The notes under the pieces are model-generated. The model was given only the letters and a program-made list of their open reading frames with translations, ran no database searches and was not told the DNA's origin. The position numbers and the translations under genes are program-made. From contig CALAZQ010000258.1 in assembly GCA_937926325.1 (NCBI GenBank), forward strand, positions 1-28,395: a stretch of DNA of 28,395 nucleotides, in the 5' to 3' direction. The stretch's first letter is position 1. Each line of letters opens with the position of its first letter. This DNA comes from an uncultured Planctomycetaceae bacterium (lineage in GTDB: Bacteria; Planctomycetota; Planctomycetia; Pirellulales; UBA1268). Below are positions 1 to 9,066 of this stretch, in pieces.

Positions 1-41
1 GACTCCTGCACGCCCGGGGTCGTCGATTCAACGATGCTCAT
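1..41 (-). CDS. Probable cytochrome c oxidase subunit I, first 13 codons only
   Basis: Only the start is in the window. On the minus strand an ATG at 41 follows GAGG with about 7 bases of spacing, and an in-frame TAA lies two codons upstream, so the frame must begin here. The visible residues are MSIVESTTPGVQE, too few to identify a family. The call rests on position: it is the next gene, 90 bases downstream of coxB on the same strand, where subunit I (the haem a / haem a3-CuB catalytic subunit) usually lies. The start is well supported; the product is inferred. Confidence 0.5.
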   Translation of the reverse strand, partial: MSIVESTTPGVQE

Positions 42-131
42 GGGTTACCTCACGGGTAAAGGTGGGCCAGTCGGTCCACTTGCTCAGTTCATTCCGGCGG
101 CAGAAAAACACCACCGCTTTTCACAATTTTC

Positions 132-965
132 TTACCGTTCGTTCTTCGCCAACTGGTTGGGTTGAGCGGCCGCGAAAGCCGCGACCGCCCCTTCGGCATC
201 AACAGGTTGGGTTGCTTCTTGCTCGGCGTACTTCCGCTCCAGCCACCGATCAAAGGCTTCGCGAGGCTCGAAGGTGACACGGCCCTTCATTTTGTAATGG
301 CCCCAGCCGCAGAGTTCCGCACAGACGATATCAAACACGCCCTCCTCACGGGCTTTGAACCAGACAGGAATCTTCATGCCAGGCACCGCGTCCTGCTTGA
401 TCCTCACGTTCGGGAGAAAAAAGCTATGGAGCACGTCCATGCTTTTCAACTGAATCAGCACATCCTCATCGATCGGCAGGTGCAGATCATTCACCAGGTG
501 CAGGTCATCCGGTGTTCCCAACATGCCATCGCGACCCGGATAACGGAGTCGCCACTCAAACTGGCGACCAATGACTTCAACCGTGGGTGACATGTTCGGC
601 CGACGCATCTTCACATCAGCCCAGGTGTTCATCTGATAGATTGCGAGGAACAGAAGAGTGGCCGCGGGAATGATCGTCCAGATGACCTCCAGCGTGTGGC
701 TTCCATGGACATACCGCACCGGTCCGTTCTGTTTGGTTTCGTCGTATTTCCAGATGAACCAAAACAGCACCAACTCGGTCGCTATGAAGACGACGCCCGT
801 CAGCGCAAGAATAAAGTAGAAAAGGCCGTCAACGGCCGCACCGTGCTCAGACACATCCCGCGGCAACCAGATGTCGTAAGCCGGTCCTACAATAAACGTG
901 GCGACTCCGAGAATTGGCACGGAAAGAAAAAGCAGACTCCAAAAGACAGCCGCAAAACGTTTCAT
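132..965 (-). CDS. coxB: Cytochrome c oxidase subunit II (CuA subunit)
   Basis: This subunit accepts electrons from cytochrome c or a copper protein through the binuclear CuA centre and passes them to subunit I. The 277-residue protein has an N-terminal hydrophobic segment (about 4-26), two further membrane helices (about 47-72 and 92-112), and a periplasmic cupredoxin domain. The complete CuA ligand set is visible: His180 in DVLHSFFLP, then Cys215, Glu217, Cys219, His223 and Met226 in CAELCGWGHYKM. There is no fused CxxCH haem domain, unlike caa3-type subunit II. The ATG has GGAG 8 bases upstream. It lies 77 bases downstream of the dihaem cytochrome gene and is probably in the same operon. 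Confidence 0.96.
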   Translation of the reverse strand: MKRFAAVFWSLLFLSVPILGVATFIVGPAYDIWLPRDVSEHGAAVDGLFYFILALTGVVFIATELVLFWFIWKYDETKQNGPVRYVHGSHTLEVIWTIIPAATLLFLAIYQMNTWADVKMRRPNMSPTVEVIGRQFEWRLRYPGRDGMLGTPDDLHLVNDLHLPIDEDVLIQLKSMDVLHSFFLPNVRIKQDAVPGMKIPVWFKAREEGVFDIVCAELCGWGHYKMKGRVTFEPREAFDRWLERKYAEQEATQPVDAEGAVAAFAAAQPNQLAKNER

Positions 966-1042
966 CGATCAGTCTCCAAATGTTCCCGCGAGGAATCTTG
1001 AGTTCGCTGCAATCTTCCGGACCAAACCTCTGTCCCAGAACC

Positions 1043-2515
1043 CTACAGTCTGTCGCGTGCCATCATCGGTCGGTCAACACCCAACGTACCGTTGAAGTCG
1101 TACGGCAGTGAACGAATGTAGTTGACGATGTGCCAGATATCTTCCGGTGGTACCGTGCCCTTGGCCGCAGGCATTGGTGCGCCGTTGATTCCGGCATGGA
1201 TCCGGTAGTAGAGGTCGAGTGGACGCATTCCACCGCGATAGACGCCCTCCCGCAGATTTCGCGGCCGGATCGTCCGCGGTGGGAGAGCATTCCCGTCGAG
1301 TACCCGCTGATACCGGTCAAGCCACGCAAGCTCAGCCCGATGCTCCGCTGCCTCGTCAGCATCCATGTTCCAGGTCGAGGTTTCTCCAGCCTGCTCAAGA
1401 CTGCCTTCAACCGTTTTATAAGCCTGCACGACGACCTTGTTCCAGTCGTCGTAGTCGTTGACCTGGCCGTCACCAAGGCCGGTGACCCCGTGACATTTCA
1501 CACAGTTCGCCTTGTTGCCGTAAAACAATTCCTTTCCCTTGGCAATCGACGCCGCCATATCGATGTCAGCAGGCATCTCCGGGACGTCAATCAAGGCGTC
1601 CTCAGCTGCCTGCCACGACTCTGCCACCGGCATCACAATCTCATCGATCAGAAAGTCGCGATCCTCGGGAAGTTTGCCCTGGTCTTCGTCGTCCAACTCG
1701 AAAAACGCCCGCATCAGGGCCAGCTCCACCTCGCCCCGCATGCTCAAGTACTTCACATATTCGGCCAACGACTCGATCTTTGCGTCACTCAATAGTGCGA
1801 ACGATGGCATCGAACTGCCTGCCAGGCCATTGCGAAGCACCATCACCAGATCGGCGTGGGTCGGCTTGTCCGCCCGCTCGGTACTTTTGAACTTAAAGAC
1901 TCCGGGACGGTAATCCCGGGGATAGGGGTTAAGAAAGGCGGCGGTCGGCCCCATCCCATCACCGGTTACCCCATGGCAGTGGGCACAATGCTCGCGATAG
2001 AGCCCGTTCTTGCGGCCGACGATGTCACTTCTGACGGGCCCGGCCGCCAGTTTCAATTTTGCCTCATCAAGGCCACATTCCGCAGGAGCGAACGGTTCAT
2101 CTGGAGTCCCAAACAGGGCCGCCAATATGTTCGCGACCTGCTGTTCCTGCTCGGGCTTGAGCTGCTGCTTCGCCGACTCAACCAGATTCAACCGATAGGA
2201 GGCTGCTGCGGTCTGCCCACAGCCCGTGCCCAGCAACGGGAGCATCAGGGAGGCCAATACGCCGGCCCACCAACCAGTCGTCGCCGGCCTGCAGTCGCGA
2301 CCGTGACTCGGCCCGCGGAGACCAGTCATCTGGCCCGTTGTCCGTAACAAACGCCGGCTGTCGCCTGTTTCCCCTTCGCCAGCGTCAGAAAACGCCCGGG
2401 TTTTGCCAGGACGACTCCGGCCACAACCCGCACGGGCAAAATCTTCCCACAGTTTGCTAGGCCGCGTGCACGTGCCCGACTCTACGGAGAGCGTATTCAC
2501 AGTCAAATACTCCAT
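1043..2515 (-). CDS. Dihaem cytochrome c, probable lipoprotein
   Basis: Likely a membrane-anchored periplasmic electron carrier between the bc complex and the oxidase. Two class-I cytochrome c domains are visible, each with a haem site and a later Met-Pro that can supply the axial Met: CAHCH then SSMPSF, and CVKCH then APMPAA. The start is uncertain. The ATG at 2515 has GGAGG at ideal spacing and gives 490 residues. A later in-frame ATG at 2329 gives 428 residues and places a good lipobox (LLGTGC, Cys37) behind a hydrophobic stretch. From 2515 the same Cys would be residue 99, too far in for a normal signal peptide. I keep the longer frame because of its ribosome site, but the mature protein probably begins at that Cys. 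It lies between the cupredoxin pair and coxB. Confidence 0.9.
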   Translation of the reverse strand: MEYLTVNTLSVESGTCTRPSKLWEDFARAGCGRSRPGKTRAFSDAGEGETGDSRRLLRTTGQMTGLRGPSHGRDCRPATTGWWAGVLASLMLPLLGTGCGQTAAASYRLNLVESAKQQLKPEQEQQVANILAALFGTPDEPFAPAECGLDEAKLKLAAGPVRSDIVGRKNGLYREHCAHCHGVTGDGMGPTAAFLNPYPRDYRPGVFKFKSTERADKPTHADLVMVLRNGLAGSSMPSFALLSDAKIESLAEYVKYLSMRGEVELALMRAFFELDDEDQGKLPEDRDFLIDEIVMPVAESWQAAEDALIDVPEMPADIDMAASIAKGKELFYGNKANCVKCHGVTGLGDGQVNDYDDWNKVVVQAYKTVEGSLEQAGETSTWNMDADEAAEHRAELAWLDRYQRVLDGNALPPRTIRPRNLREGVYRGGMRPLDLYYRIHAGINGAPMPAAKGTVPPEDIWHIVNYIRSLPYDFNGTLGVDRPMMARDRL

Positions 2516-2523
2516 CTCAAAAT

Positions 2524-2528
2524 CCTCC
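2524..2528 (-). promoter_or_regulatory. Strong ribosome binding site (GGAGG) for the 2515 start
   Basis: The minus strand reads GGAGG, then 8 bases, then ATG at 2515. It is the only strong Shine-Dalgarno match near the start of the dihaem cytochrome gene. The alternative ATG at 2329, which fits the lipoprotein signal better, has none. Confidence 0.6.
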
Positions 2529-2596
2529 ACTACCAATTGAATGATAGCAGTGACCCGACTCAGCGGTGAGCGGTGAACGGACAAACCGTCATCCCA

Positions 2597-3574
2597 TCAC
2601 CCCCGAATTGCGTCGGCTGACACTTCCAAGACGCCCAGATCCTTCACCTCATTCTCTTTCAACTCGATTCGAAATCGCCCTTTGGCATTCCACTTCAATT
2701 CGGGTCGCTCGAGACTGACCGCACCGCTTCGGCCGGTTGATCGCTCGTGCCAGACCTGGAATTCGAGCGGTTCACCCGCTGGAAGGTCGGGGATCGTGAA
2801 GCTGCCATCCGCTGCCGTGACGGCCACGTACCCATCCTCACGGAAGACGGCATACGCCTTCATCCACGGATGAATGTTGCAGGTGACGGTGACAGGCAAA
2901 CCCGTCTCCCGGCCCGGTGTGAAAATGGTGGAGTCACCCGCCGGGATCAACTGGTTGAAACTCGCGCCGGCAATATTGGTGTTGTGGCCAATCGGATCGC
3001 TGTTTTTCACGTCGACCGGTTGGCCCACCCTCCCCGCGAAAACCGGCGTGAGGAACTCGCAGTTCTTCTGGTCAAAGACCAAGGGGTCGGTGGAAACCTC
3101 GTTCTTCACCCGGCTGGAATTCCGCAGGAAGAGCACGACATTTGCCAGACCCTTCGTCGATTCATCGACAATCAGGCTGCGATCGTACAATTTCATTCCG
3201 TCCTTCGAGCAGACCTGGGTGTCCTTGTCGACGACAAGTGCCTTGGCTGCGCCCGGGGTGCCAACAAACACAAACCGGCCTTTGAGAGTCGCCCACCCGG
3301 TGCCCTGCGGTGACTCCTCCTTGGCGTCACCCCCCTCTGTGGCAGATGACAGTTTCTCCCTCAACGCCCGGGCTACTTCGTAGTCAGGCGCTGGTCCGGC
3401 AACCATGCCGGTACCACACCCCGAAGCGACGAACGCTACGACAAGGCTGCCGGCGACACTCAGCCGCCGGCCTCGCCGCCACGCCGTGTCGGCTGAACCA
3501 AAACCAATAACTCCGGAGCAGATCCGCTGCATGGTAGGGAATTCTTTCGCGACCGAGATCCTCTGACGTGTCAT
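2597..3574 (-). CDS. Cupredoxin-like lipoprotein 1 with a type-1 copper motif
   Basis: Probably a periplasmic copper electron carrier or copper-handling protein. The 325-residue product has a hydrophobic stretch ending in a lipobox (FVASGC, Cys53; Cys39 if Met15 is the start). A plastocyanin-like domain has a His in NSDPIGHN (His197) and TCNIHPWMKAY, giving Cys232, His235 and Met238: the His/Cys/His/Met set of type-1 copper sites with short Cys-x2-His-x2-Met spacing. The segment after about 245 resembles the carboxypeptidase-regulatory beta-sandwich (AADGSFTIPDLPAGEPLEF). Its ATG overlaps the stop of the upstream paralogue by 4 bases (ATGA), so the two are translationally coupled. Copper binding is predicted from the motif only. 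Confidence 0.85.
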   Translation of the reverse strand: MTRQRISVAKEFPTMQRICSGVIGFGSADTAWRRGRRLSVAGSLVVAFVASGCGTGMVAGPAPDYEVARALREKLSSATEGGDAKEESPQGTGWATLKGRFVFVGTPGAAKALVVDKDTQVCSKDGMKLYDRSLIVDESTKGLANVVLFLRNSSRVKNEVSTDPLVFDQKNCEFLTPVFAGRVGQPVDVKNSDPIGHNTNIAGASFNQLIPAGDSTIFTPGRETGLPVTVTCNIHPWMKAYAVFREDGYVAVTAADGSFTIPDLPAGEPLEFQVWHERSTGRSGAVSLERPELKWNAKGRFRIELKENEVKDLGVLEVSADAIRG

Positions 3575-4368
3575 TGAAAGACCTTCCCGGCGATCACGAT
3601 GTCACCGAGGTCAGTTCCACCCGACTTGACCGTCAAGTCGATCCGTCCTCGTTTCGCCTTCGTCTTCTTGCCGTCCAACGTGAAGGCGTCGAGATATCCT
3701 CCTTTTTCATGCCAGAGCTGGAACTCGAGTTCCTCACCAACCGGCAGATTCTCGATTTCAAAGCTGCCGTCAGCTGCTGAAACCGCCCCATAGGGATTCG
3801 GACGAATAACCAGATAAGCCTTCATCCACGGATGGATATTGCAGGTGACGGTTGCTGGAATCGCTTCGTCTCGACCAAAAACGACATCGGTTGAACCATT
3901 GCTCGGGATCAGGCTGTTGCTCGGAGCATTCTTCATCGTGGCGATGTTGCTGTTGTGACCGACCGGATCTGAGTTTTTGATGGTGAGGGTCTGTCCCGTC
4001 TGAACGAATCCGATGTGCGGTTCAAACCGACAATCTTTGTTGTCGAGTAGCATCGCATCAGCCTTTGAGCCATCCTCGAGGTCAGGGTGGACGGAAACCT
4101 TCTTGGACCGCACGAAGATCACCACATTAGCCAGGCCCTTCCCGTCCGAAACCACCAACTCTTCATTGACAAGCTTGTACTTTCCGCAGACCGCCACATC
4201 TTTATCAGCGGTGATGGTCGCCGGCTCAGGAGCATCACCGTCAAAGACGAACCTGCCCTTGAGCGAGGCCCACTCGGCAGCCGACGACGCACTGGAGACG
4301 GCTGTGGCGAGCAGCACGGCCACGAACATCAACAGAAGGTGTTGACGGACGGTGGGAATGGTGGACAT
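3571..4368 (-). CDS. Cupredoxin-like secreted protein 2, tandem paralogue
   Basis: A paralogue of the gene directly downstream, with the same layout: WASLKGRFVF at the domain start, two mid-domain Cys (61 and 113), KNSDPVGHN (His138), TCNIHPWMKAY (Cys176, His179, Met182), then AADGSFEIENLPVGEELEF. The main difference is the N-terminus, which is an ordinary cleavable-looking signal peptide (about 1-31, ending SSAAE) without a lipobox Cys. One copy is thus probably soluble in the periplasm and the other tethered. The protein has 265 residues and the ATG is preceded by AAGGA with 8 bases of spacing. Its position between the octahaem cytochrome and the dihaem cytochrome suggests electron transfer, but copper delivery to CuA is also possible. 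Confidence 0.85.
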   Translation of the reverse strand: MSTIPTVRQHLLLMFVAVLLATAVSSASSAAEWASLKGRFVFDGDAPEPATITADKDVAVCGKYKLVNEELVVSDGKGLANVVIFVRSKKVSVHPDLEDGSKADAMLLDNKDCRFEPHIGFVQTGQTLTIKNSDPVGHNSNIATMKNAPSNSLIPSNGSTDVVFGRDEAIPATVTCNIHPWMKAYLVIRPNPYGAVSAADGSFEIENLPVGEELEFQLWHEKGGYLDAFTLDGKKTKAKRGRIDLTVKSGGTDLGDIVIAGKVFQ

Positions 4369-4420
4369 GACAAGATCCTTTCGTTCGAACTCAGGTTTAC
4401 CAAACTCAATCTTTGCCGAA

Positions 4421-7400
4421 TCAGCCGGACGAACCCACGGATGCCAGCTTGTCGGAAGTGCCTTGAATGGTCGCTGCCCGATCCTCCAAATCCGCCTCAG
4501 GACGATCAGGAACGGCCGGATCTGAGGCTACCTCATCGACAGTCGTGTCAACTTGTTGGTCGACTCGGTCGTCCTGCTGGTCGAGTCGGTCCTCGTCAGC
4601 TGCGGCCTTGTCGGCAGCCGGCGCAGCTGCCGGCAGATATGCCTCGAGCGTGAACTTCTGCTTGACGAACTCATCGAAGTGCATGAGCAAATCCGTAAGG
4701 GCGGCCACCTGCTGCTCACTATCTCCGGCATACAGATCCTGGCTGACAGGTTTGTCGTGCGGGATATTGACCGGCATGCCGGTATACGGCAGGAACCGCT
4801 TGGGATTCGCAATCCAGTCGTGCACATAATCCGGACGCAGCCGTTCGTAGACCACGCCCAGCTGGGGCGCAAGTGCCTTCGGATTTCCGGGTGGGGAGTA
4901 GTCCCCGACCAGATGGCACTTCACACAGTAATTGTTGTTGGTCACGATCTTCATCGCACCGTCGAGGTGGCCCGGATAGACAGCCTCGGCAGTGGCCAGC
5001 GAAGACTCATCAAGCCGCGGATCATAAACATACGGAAACGCAGCGCCATCGACGGCGGCAAAGTAATCCACCAAGGCCGCCGCATGCTTCGACTGTAGGT
5101 TGAACTTTGGCATCCGGAGAACGGCCGCGGGCCGTATGGTCTGGGGATTAAGCAAAAACTTGTGAAGCCAAGCCGATTGCACCTTATTGCCTTCACCGAC
5201 GAGCGGCGGAGGGAGCCAGCCCCAAGCGTCGCTGGGCTTGACGTTCGGATTAATCTCCAACTCGTCCTCTATCACGACGGGAAAGAGCAGTCGGGCAAGA
5301 TCACCCCCCTTGGCTGGATAGTGCGTGCCAGACTCGATGGCTCGCTGTGGAACAAGCACGTTTGGCCCCCCCACAAGACGCGGCTCACCGTCGACCAACG
5401 CGTCCTGCCAGAGCATGACCTGACGGTGGAAGACCACGTCCTCTTCGTCCGGTTCAACCGGAATTCCGTCTTCATCGACGAGCGTCGGAAGCCCGGTCTC
5501 CGGGTCGAGCACCGGCATCCCAACAAGCGTCGCGTGCCGACGACCGGTATTGTCGGTTTCCAGCGAGTCCTCAACCTGTTGAGGCGTAAAGTGCCCCCTC
5601 AGGAACGGATAGTCATTGAAAGCCGGCGGAAAGCCCATTGAGTCGGGCTCGTAAGCGAGGTCCCAGCGGTCCATCTCAAGCGTGTGGCAGCCGCCGCAGT
5701 TGAACCGCTCAGACACAACCAAACCATCCAAGCGAGCCTGCTCTCTCGGCCCGGGCGTATGCACGAATTCGGGCGCCGGTGGCTCGGCCACGAGCCCGAG
5801 CACGAACGTCATCACCGCTTCGCGCTGTTCAGCGTTGAACGGAAACTGCGGCATGCGATACCGCTCGTTGTAGGACTTGTTCTCAGCCTTCTTGTAGTCG
5901 TAACTACGAGGCTGTCGAAGTTTCTGCCAGAGGAAGCCCTCACGTTCGTGGGCGAGTATCTTCTCGAGGAAAAAGCCGGTGTCGGGATCGACGCTTTCCG
6001 GAGAAACATGCTCTGCGTCATGCTTGACCGCATAGGCCAGGTCGGTCCCCAGCAACGGATCGACCGGCTGCTCTGGAGATTGCGGGGCATGCTCAGCCTC
6101 GTGGTGCTGGTCATTGCCAGTGCCATGGCCCGAGGCGCCGTGCCCTGCGTCGTGAGCCAACTGGTGCATCACAAAGTGCGAAATCTGCTCGAACGCTATC
6201 CTCGAAGGATCCTTCCGTCCCCAGTCGGCGAGCGCAGCACCCGCGGGCTTCGCATCTTCAAACCCTGGGATGTCATGGCAGGAGTAACAAGCAAGCTTGC
6301 CGATCGTTTTCTTCCCGACGTAGGTCAGCAGCACCTCGTCACGTTCCGCCGCACCGAGGCCGACAAACATCTGCTCATCACCTCGGATACGGTCGTCCTC
6401 CGGAAGTCCGTCACGGAGTACATCAGCGGCCTTCGCTGACGGAAAGCGACTTTCAAGGTAAAGCAGGGCGAGCTCTTCCAACGCCGTCCGTTCCTCTGCT
6501 GTCATCGTCAGCGCAGGAACGCCTTCTGGCGACCACCCTTCTGTCGACTGCATCAAGTAGGCAGTCGCATCCGCCGCCGGGTCACTGACAGAGCCGTCTG
6601 GGAGTTCGACCGGCTCAAGCAGCACATTTGGCATGATGGTTCGTGGGTGGTAAGCGGCGGGGTTCCGCAGCCAGCTGTAGAGCCAACGCTTACCGTCTGG
6701 GTGCGACGCCGCTTTAGCCCCTATTCGGGAAAGGTCAGGGCCATGGTTACTCTGCGCCTTCGGGAAGTCAGCGTGCTGGTGGCAAGCCAGGCAGCCCCGC
6801 ACCTCCACCACCTTCTTCCCTCGCTCCACGTCGGGAGTCGCCGTAATTCCGGCGTACTCGGGGATGTACTCAAAGGGCTGACTGCTGCTGGTCAGGTAGG
6901 CGATCATCGATCGAATTTCGAGCGGCTCATACCGCTGCGACTCTTCCAGACCTGCGCCCTCCAGATGCTCCCAGAGCCCAAAGAACCTCGGCATCTTGGT
7001 GGTCGGACGGAAATCCATCGGATTGCGAAGCCAAGCATACAGCCAGTCGAACCCAACCTTGCTGGCGACGTGCCGCAGGCTCGGGCCGACCTTCGGATAC
7101 TGACCCGGCGTTTCGGGGGTCTTCAGAAGCGGGGCAAGCACATGCGTGCGGTCACTCAGCACGGCCTCATCGCCGCGGTTTGCATCGGCCTGGATCGCCT
7201 CGTAGAGACGTCGCCGCGCATCCGTTCCGTCGGGGCTGCTGACGACATCACCGACCCATTGCCGGAACGTCGCCCCCATCTCACCAACACCAGGATCGAC
7301 AGATACTGCCTGGGCAACCTCATGATAATTAGGCTCCAGCCGCAGATCGGGCCCAATCCGCTGGTCCGGCCCGGACCAGCCATTGATCTCATGGCAGCCG

Positions 7401-9016
7401 TAACAGCCATATTGCCGGATCAGGTGATAGCCCTCGACAAGCTTAGGAGCCGGTGGCTCCGGAAATCGCGGGCTTGGCTCGAGATCAACCACCTGGTGAT
7501 GGCACTTGAGGCAGCTTGACTCCTCAAACCGCTGGGGCAGCATCGGGAAAATCCAATGGTGGTTGTTGAACCAGCCATAATCATCATGCCATACATGCGA
7601 CTGCTTGGGCGTGTTCGGCGTATGCGAGGCCCACTTAAAGCTTGTCGCACTCCCCTGCCCCTGGTGGCAGATGGTGCAGCCAAATGTTTTCATCGGGTGG
7701 GGGCTTGAATCACCGACGAAAAGATCGAGCCGCGGATGCGTTGAGTAAGGTTGAGGCACACCCCGTTGGAGTTCCAATCGCAGCGGGGTTCCCCAGGCGA
7801 CGTTCTCAACCAGTCCGGCGACGGCAACCTCACGAACCGGAGTCCGGCCGCCTCCGATCGCCGTGATCACATCCCCGCTCTGCAGCCCGGCAATCGCTGC
7901 TGGCGACTCGGGCAACACCACGCTTACCGTCGGATCGGCAGCGTTGAACAGACCTTGTTCGGCAAGCTGAAAGCCATAAAGCATTTCAAGCTGTTCAGCC
8001 TCAGTCAGGTTGTCACTCGGCGGCTCATCGGGCGTTGCCAACACTACCTCGACGGAACCCGCCTGCGGATACGCCGGCTCAGTCGGCTGCCCCGGCACCG
8101 CCTTGGTCATTCCCTGGTGGCACGTCGTGCAGCGATCAAATCGAGCCACATCACGGAAGTTATTGTTGAGTGTCAGCTTCGGCAACCAGATCTGATCGAC
8201 GCGAAGCGGGCCATTGAAGGCATCGAGCACCGGCAGTTCGAGTACGGTTTTGCCAAAATTCGGTGAACGATCGCTTACCACCTTCCGCAGCAATGAAAGA
8301 GACTGCCGGTGGTCCGCCAGATTTTTAGCTGCCAAGTCCTCTGGTTCGGTAATTTTCCCGAGCGTTCCGTTGAGCGACTTGCGGTGGGTATTAGCCCGCT
8401 GAAATGCCTGCGTCGCCTCTGCCACCTCGGCACGCTTGGCATCTGCCAAGTCGAGCAGTTCCCGCTGGCGATCCGCCGGCGCCTCGTCAGCAATTGCCAA
8501 CTCATAGTCAGCCCGTCGCTTGTCCAACTCAGCCTTGCGGAGCTTCAGCGTGCCCGCCAGTTGGTTCTCGCGAAACTCAGCCCGATCAACAATATCCTGC
8601 AGCCGCTGCAACAAATCTCCACGGAGGACAAACCGCTCGTCGTCGTCGGCCTCCTCACGAAGGCGTGCGACGTCCTCCCGGACGGCCGCCGCCGCCTGGG
8701 CATCTTCCGGAACAGCCTCGGCCTCAGCGAGGAAGGCACCGATCAACTCCGGATCGAGATCGGCTCGTCGGATCGCCGCGAGGGCAGTCTCCAGTTCCGC
8801 TGTCTTCTCAGCAAACGCCCGGGTGTCTTCAGCATCGACTCGAGCCGCTGCTGTCCACGTCTCGAGTGCCCGAAAAGTTCTCTGGTATTTCTTCCAGGGG
8901 CGGTTGTGATCGACCGTGAGCATGATCACGGTCGCCAACAAAAGGATCAGGGCCACCACGCCAAAAACAACGTGGAGGATCTTCATGTCGCGCCAGGTCT
9001 GTTCAGTGGCAGGCAT
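4421..9016 (-). CDS. Giant octahaem cytochrome c with a PDZ domain
   Basis: Probably the cytochrome c subunit of this bc complex. Order along the 1531 residues: one N-terminal membrane helix (about 13-35) followed by DHNRPWKKYQ; a charged, Ala/Glu-rich, probably coiled-coil stretch (about 50-215); haem sites at 296, 447, 502, 538, 742, 910, 1107 and 1364 (eight CxxCH); a PDZ-like domain between haems 1 and 2 (about 343-420, with SPAAIAGLQSGDVITAIGG); a His-rich stretch (about 950-976); and an acidic C-terminal tail. Five copies of a W-x-x-x-L-x-x-P...MP element probably supply axial Met ligands. The ATG at 9016 has no clear Shine-Dalgarno; Met11 (8986), just before the helix, is an alternative. 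The gene sits 50 bases after the cytochrome b C-terminal subunit. Confidence 0.93.
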   Translation of the reverse strand: MPATEQTWRDMKILHVVFGVVALILLLATVIMLTVDHNRPWKKYQRTFRALETWTAAARVDAEDTRAFAEKTAELETALAAIRRADLDPELIGAFLAEAEAVPEDAQAAAAVREDVARLREEADDDERFVLRGDLLQRLQDIVDRAEFRENQLAGTLKLRKAELDKRRADYELAIADEAPADRQRELLDLADAKRAEVAEATQAFQRANTHRKSLNGTLGKITEPEDLAAKNLADHRQSLSLLRKVVSDRSPNFGKTVLELPVLDAFNGPLRVDQIWLPKLTLNNNFRDVARFDRCTTCHQGMTKAVPGQPTEPAYPQAGSVEVVLATPDEPPSDNLTEAEQLEMLYGFQLAEQGLFNAADPTVSVVLPESPAAIAGLQSGDVITAIGGGRTPVREVAVAGLVENVAWGTPLRLELQRGVPQPYSTHPRLDLFVGDSSPHPMKTFGCTICHQGQGSATSFKWASHTPNTPKQSHVWHDDYGWFNNHHWIFPMLPQRFEESSCLKCHHQVVDLEPSPRFPEPPAPKLVEGYHLIRQYGCYGCHEINGWSGPDQRIGPDLRLEPNYHEVAQAVSVDPGVGEMGATFRQWVGDVVSSPDGTDARRRLYEAIQADANRGDEAVLSDRTHVLAPLLKTPETPGQYPKVGPSLRHVASKVGFDWLYAWLRNPMDFRPTTKMPRFFGLWEHLEGAGLEESQRYEPLEIRSMIAYLTSSSQPFEYIPEYAGITATPDVERGKKVVEVRGCLACHQHADFPKAQSNHGPDLSRIGAKAASHPDGKRWLYSWLRNPAAYHPRTIMPNVLLEPVELPDGSVSDPAADATAYLMQSTEGWSPEGVPALTMTAEERTALEELALLYLESRFPSAKAADVLRDGLPEDDRIRGDEQMFVGLGAAERDEVLLTYVGKKTIGKLACYSCHDIPGFEDAKPAGAALADWGRKDPSRIAFEQISHFVMHQLAHDAGHGASGHGTGNDQHHEAEHAPQSPEQPVDPLLGTDLAYAVKHDAEHVSPESVDPDTGFFLEKILAHEREGFLWQKLRQPRSYDYKKAENKSYNERYRMPQFPFNAEQREAVMTFVLGLVAEPPAPEFVHTPGPREQARLDGLVVSERFNCGGCHTLEMDRWDLAYEPDSMGFPPAFNDYPFLRGHFTPQQVEDSLETDNTGRRHATLVGMPVLDPETGLPTLVDEDGIPVEPDEEDVVFHRQVMLWQDALVDGEPRLVGGPNVLVPQRAIESGTHYPAKGGDLARLLFPVVIEDELEINPNVKPSDAWGWLPPPLVGEGNKVQSAWLHKFLLNPQTIRPAAVLRMPKFNLQSKHAAALVDYFAAVDGAAFPYVYDPRLDESSLATAEAVYPGHLDGAMKIVTNNNYCVKCHLVGDYSPPGNPKALAPQLGVVYERLRPDYVHDWIANPKRFLPYTGMPVNIPHDKPVSQDLYAGDSEQQVAALTDLLMHFDEFVKQKFTLEAYLPAAAPAADKAAADEDRLDQQDDRVDQQVDTTVDEVASDPAVPDRPEADLEDRAATIQGTSDKLASVGSSG

Positions 9017-9066
9017 CGGAAAAGCTCGCGCAGGACAGGGTCAGGAGGTTTTGAACGAAAAGCCGG

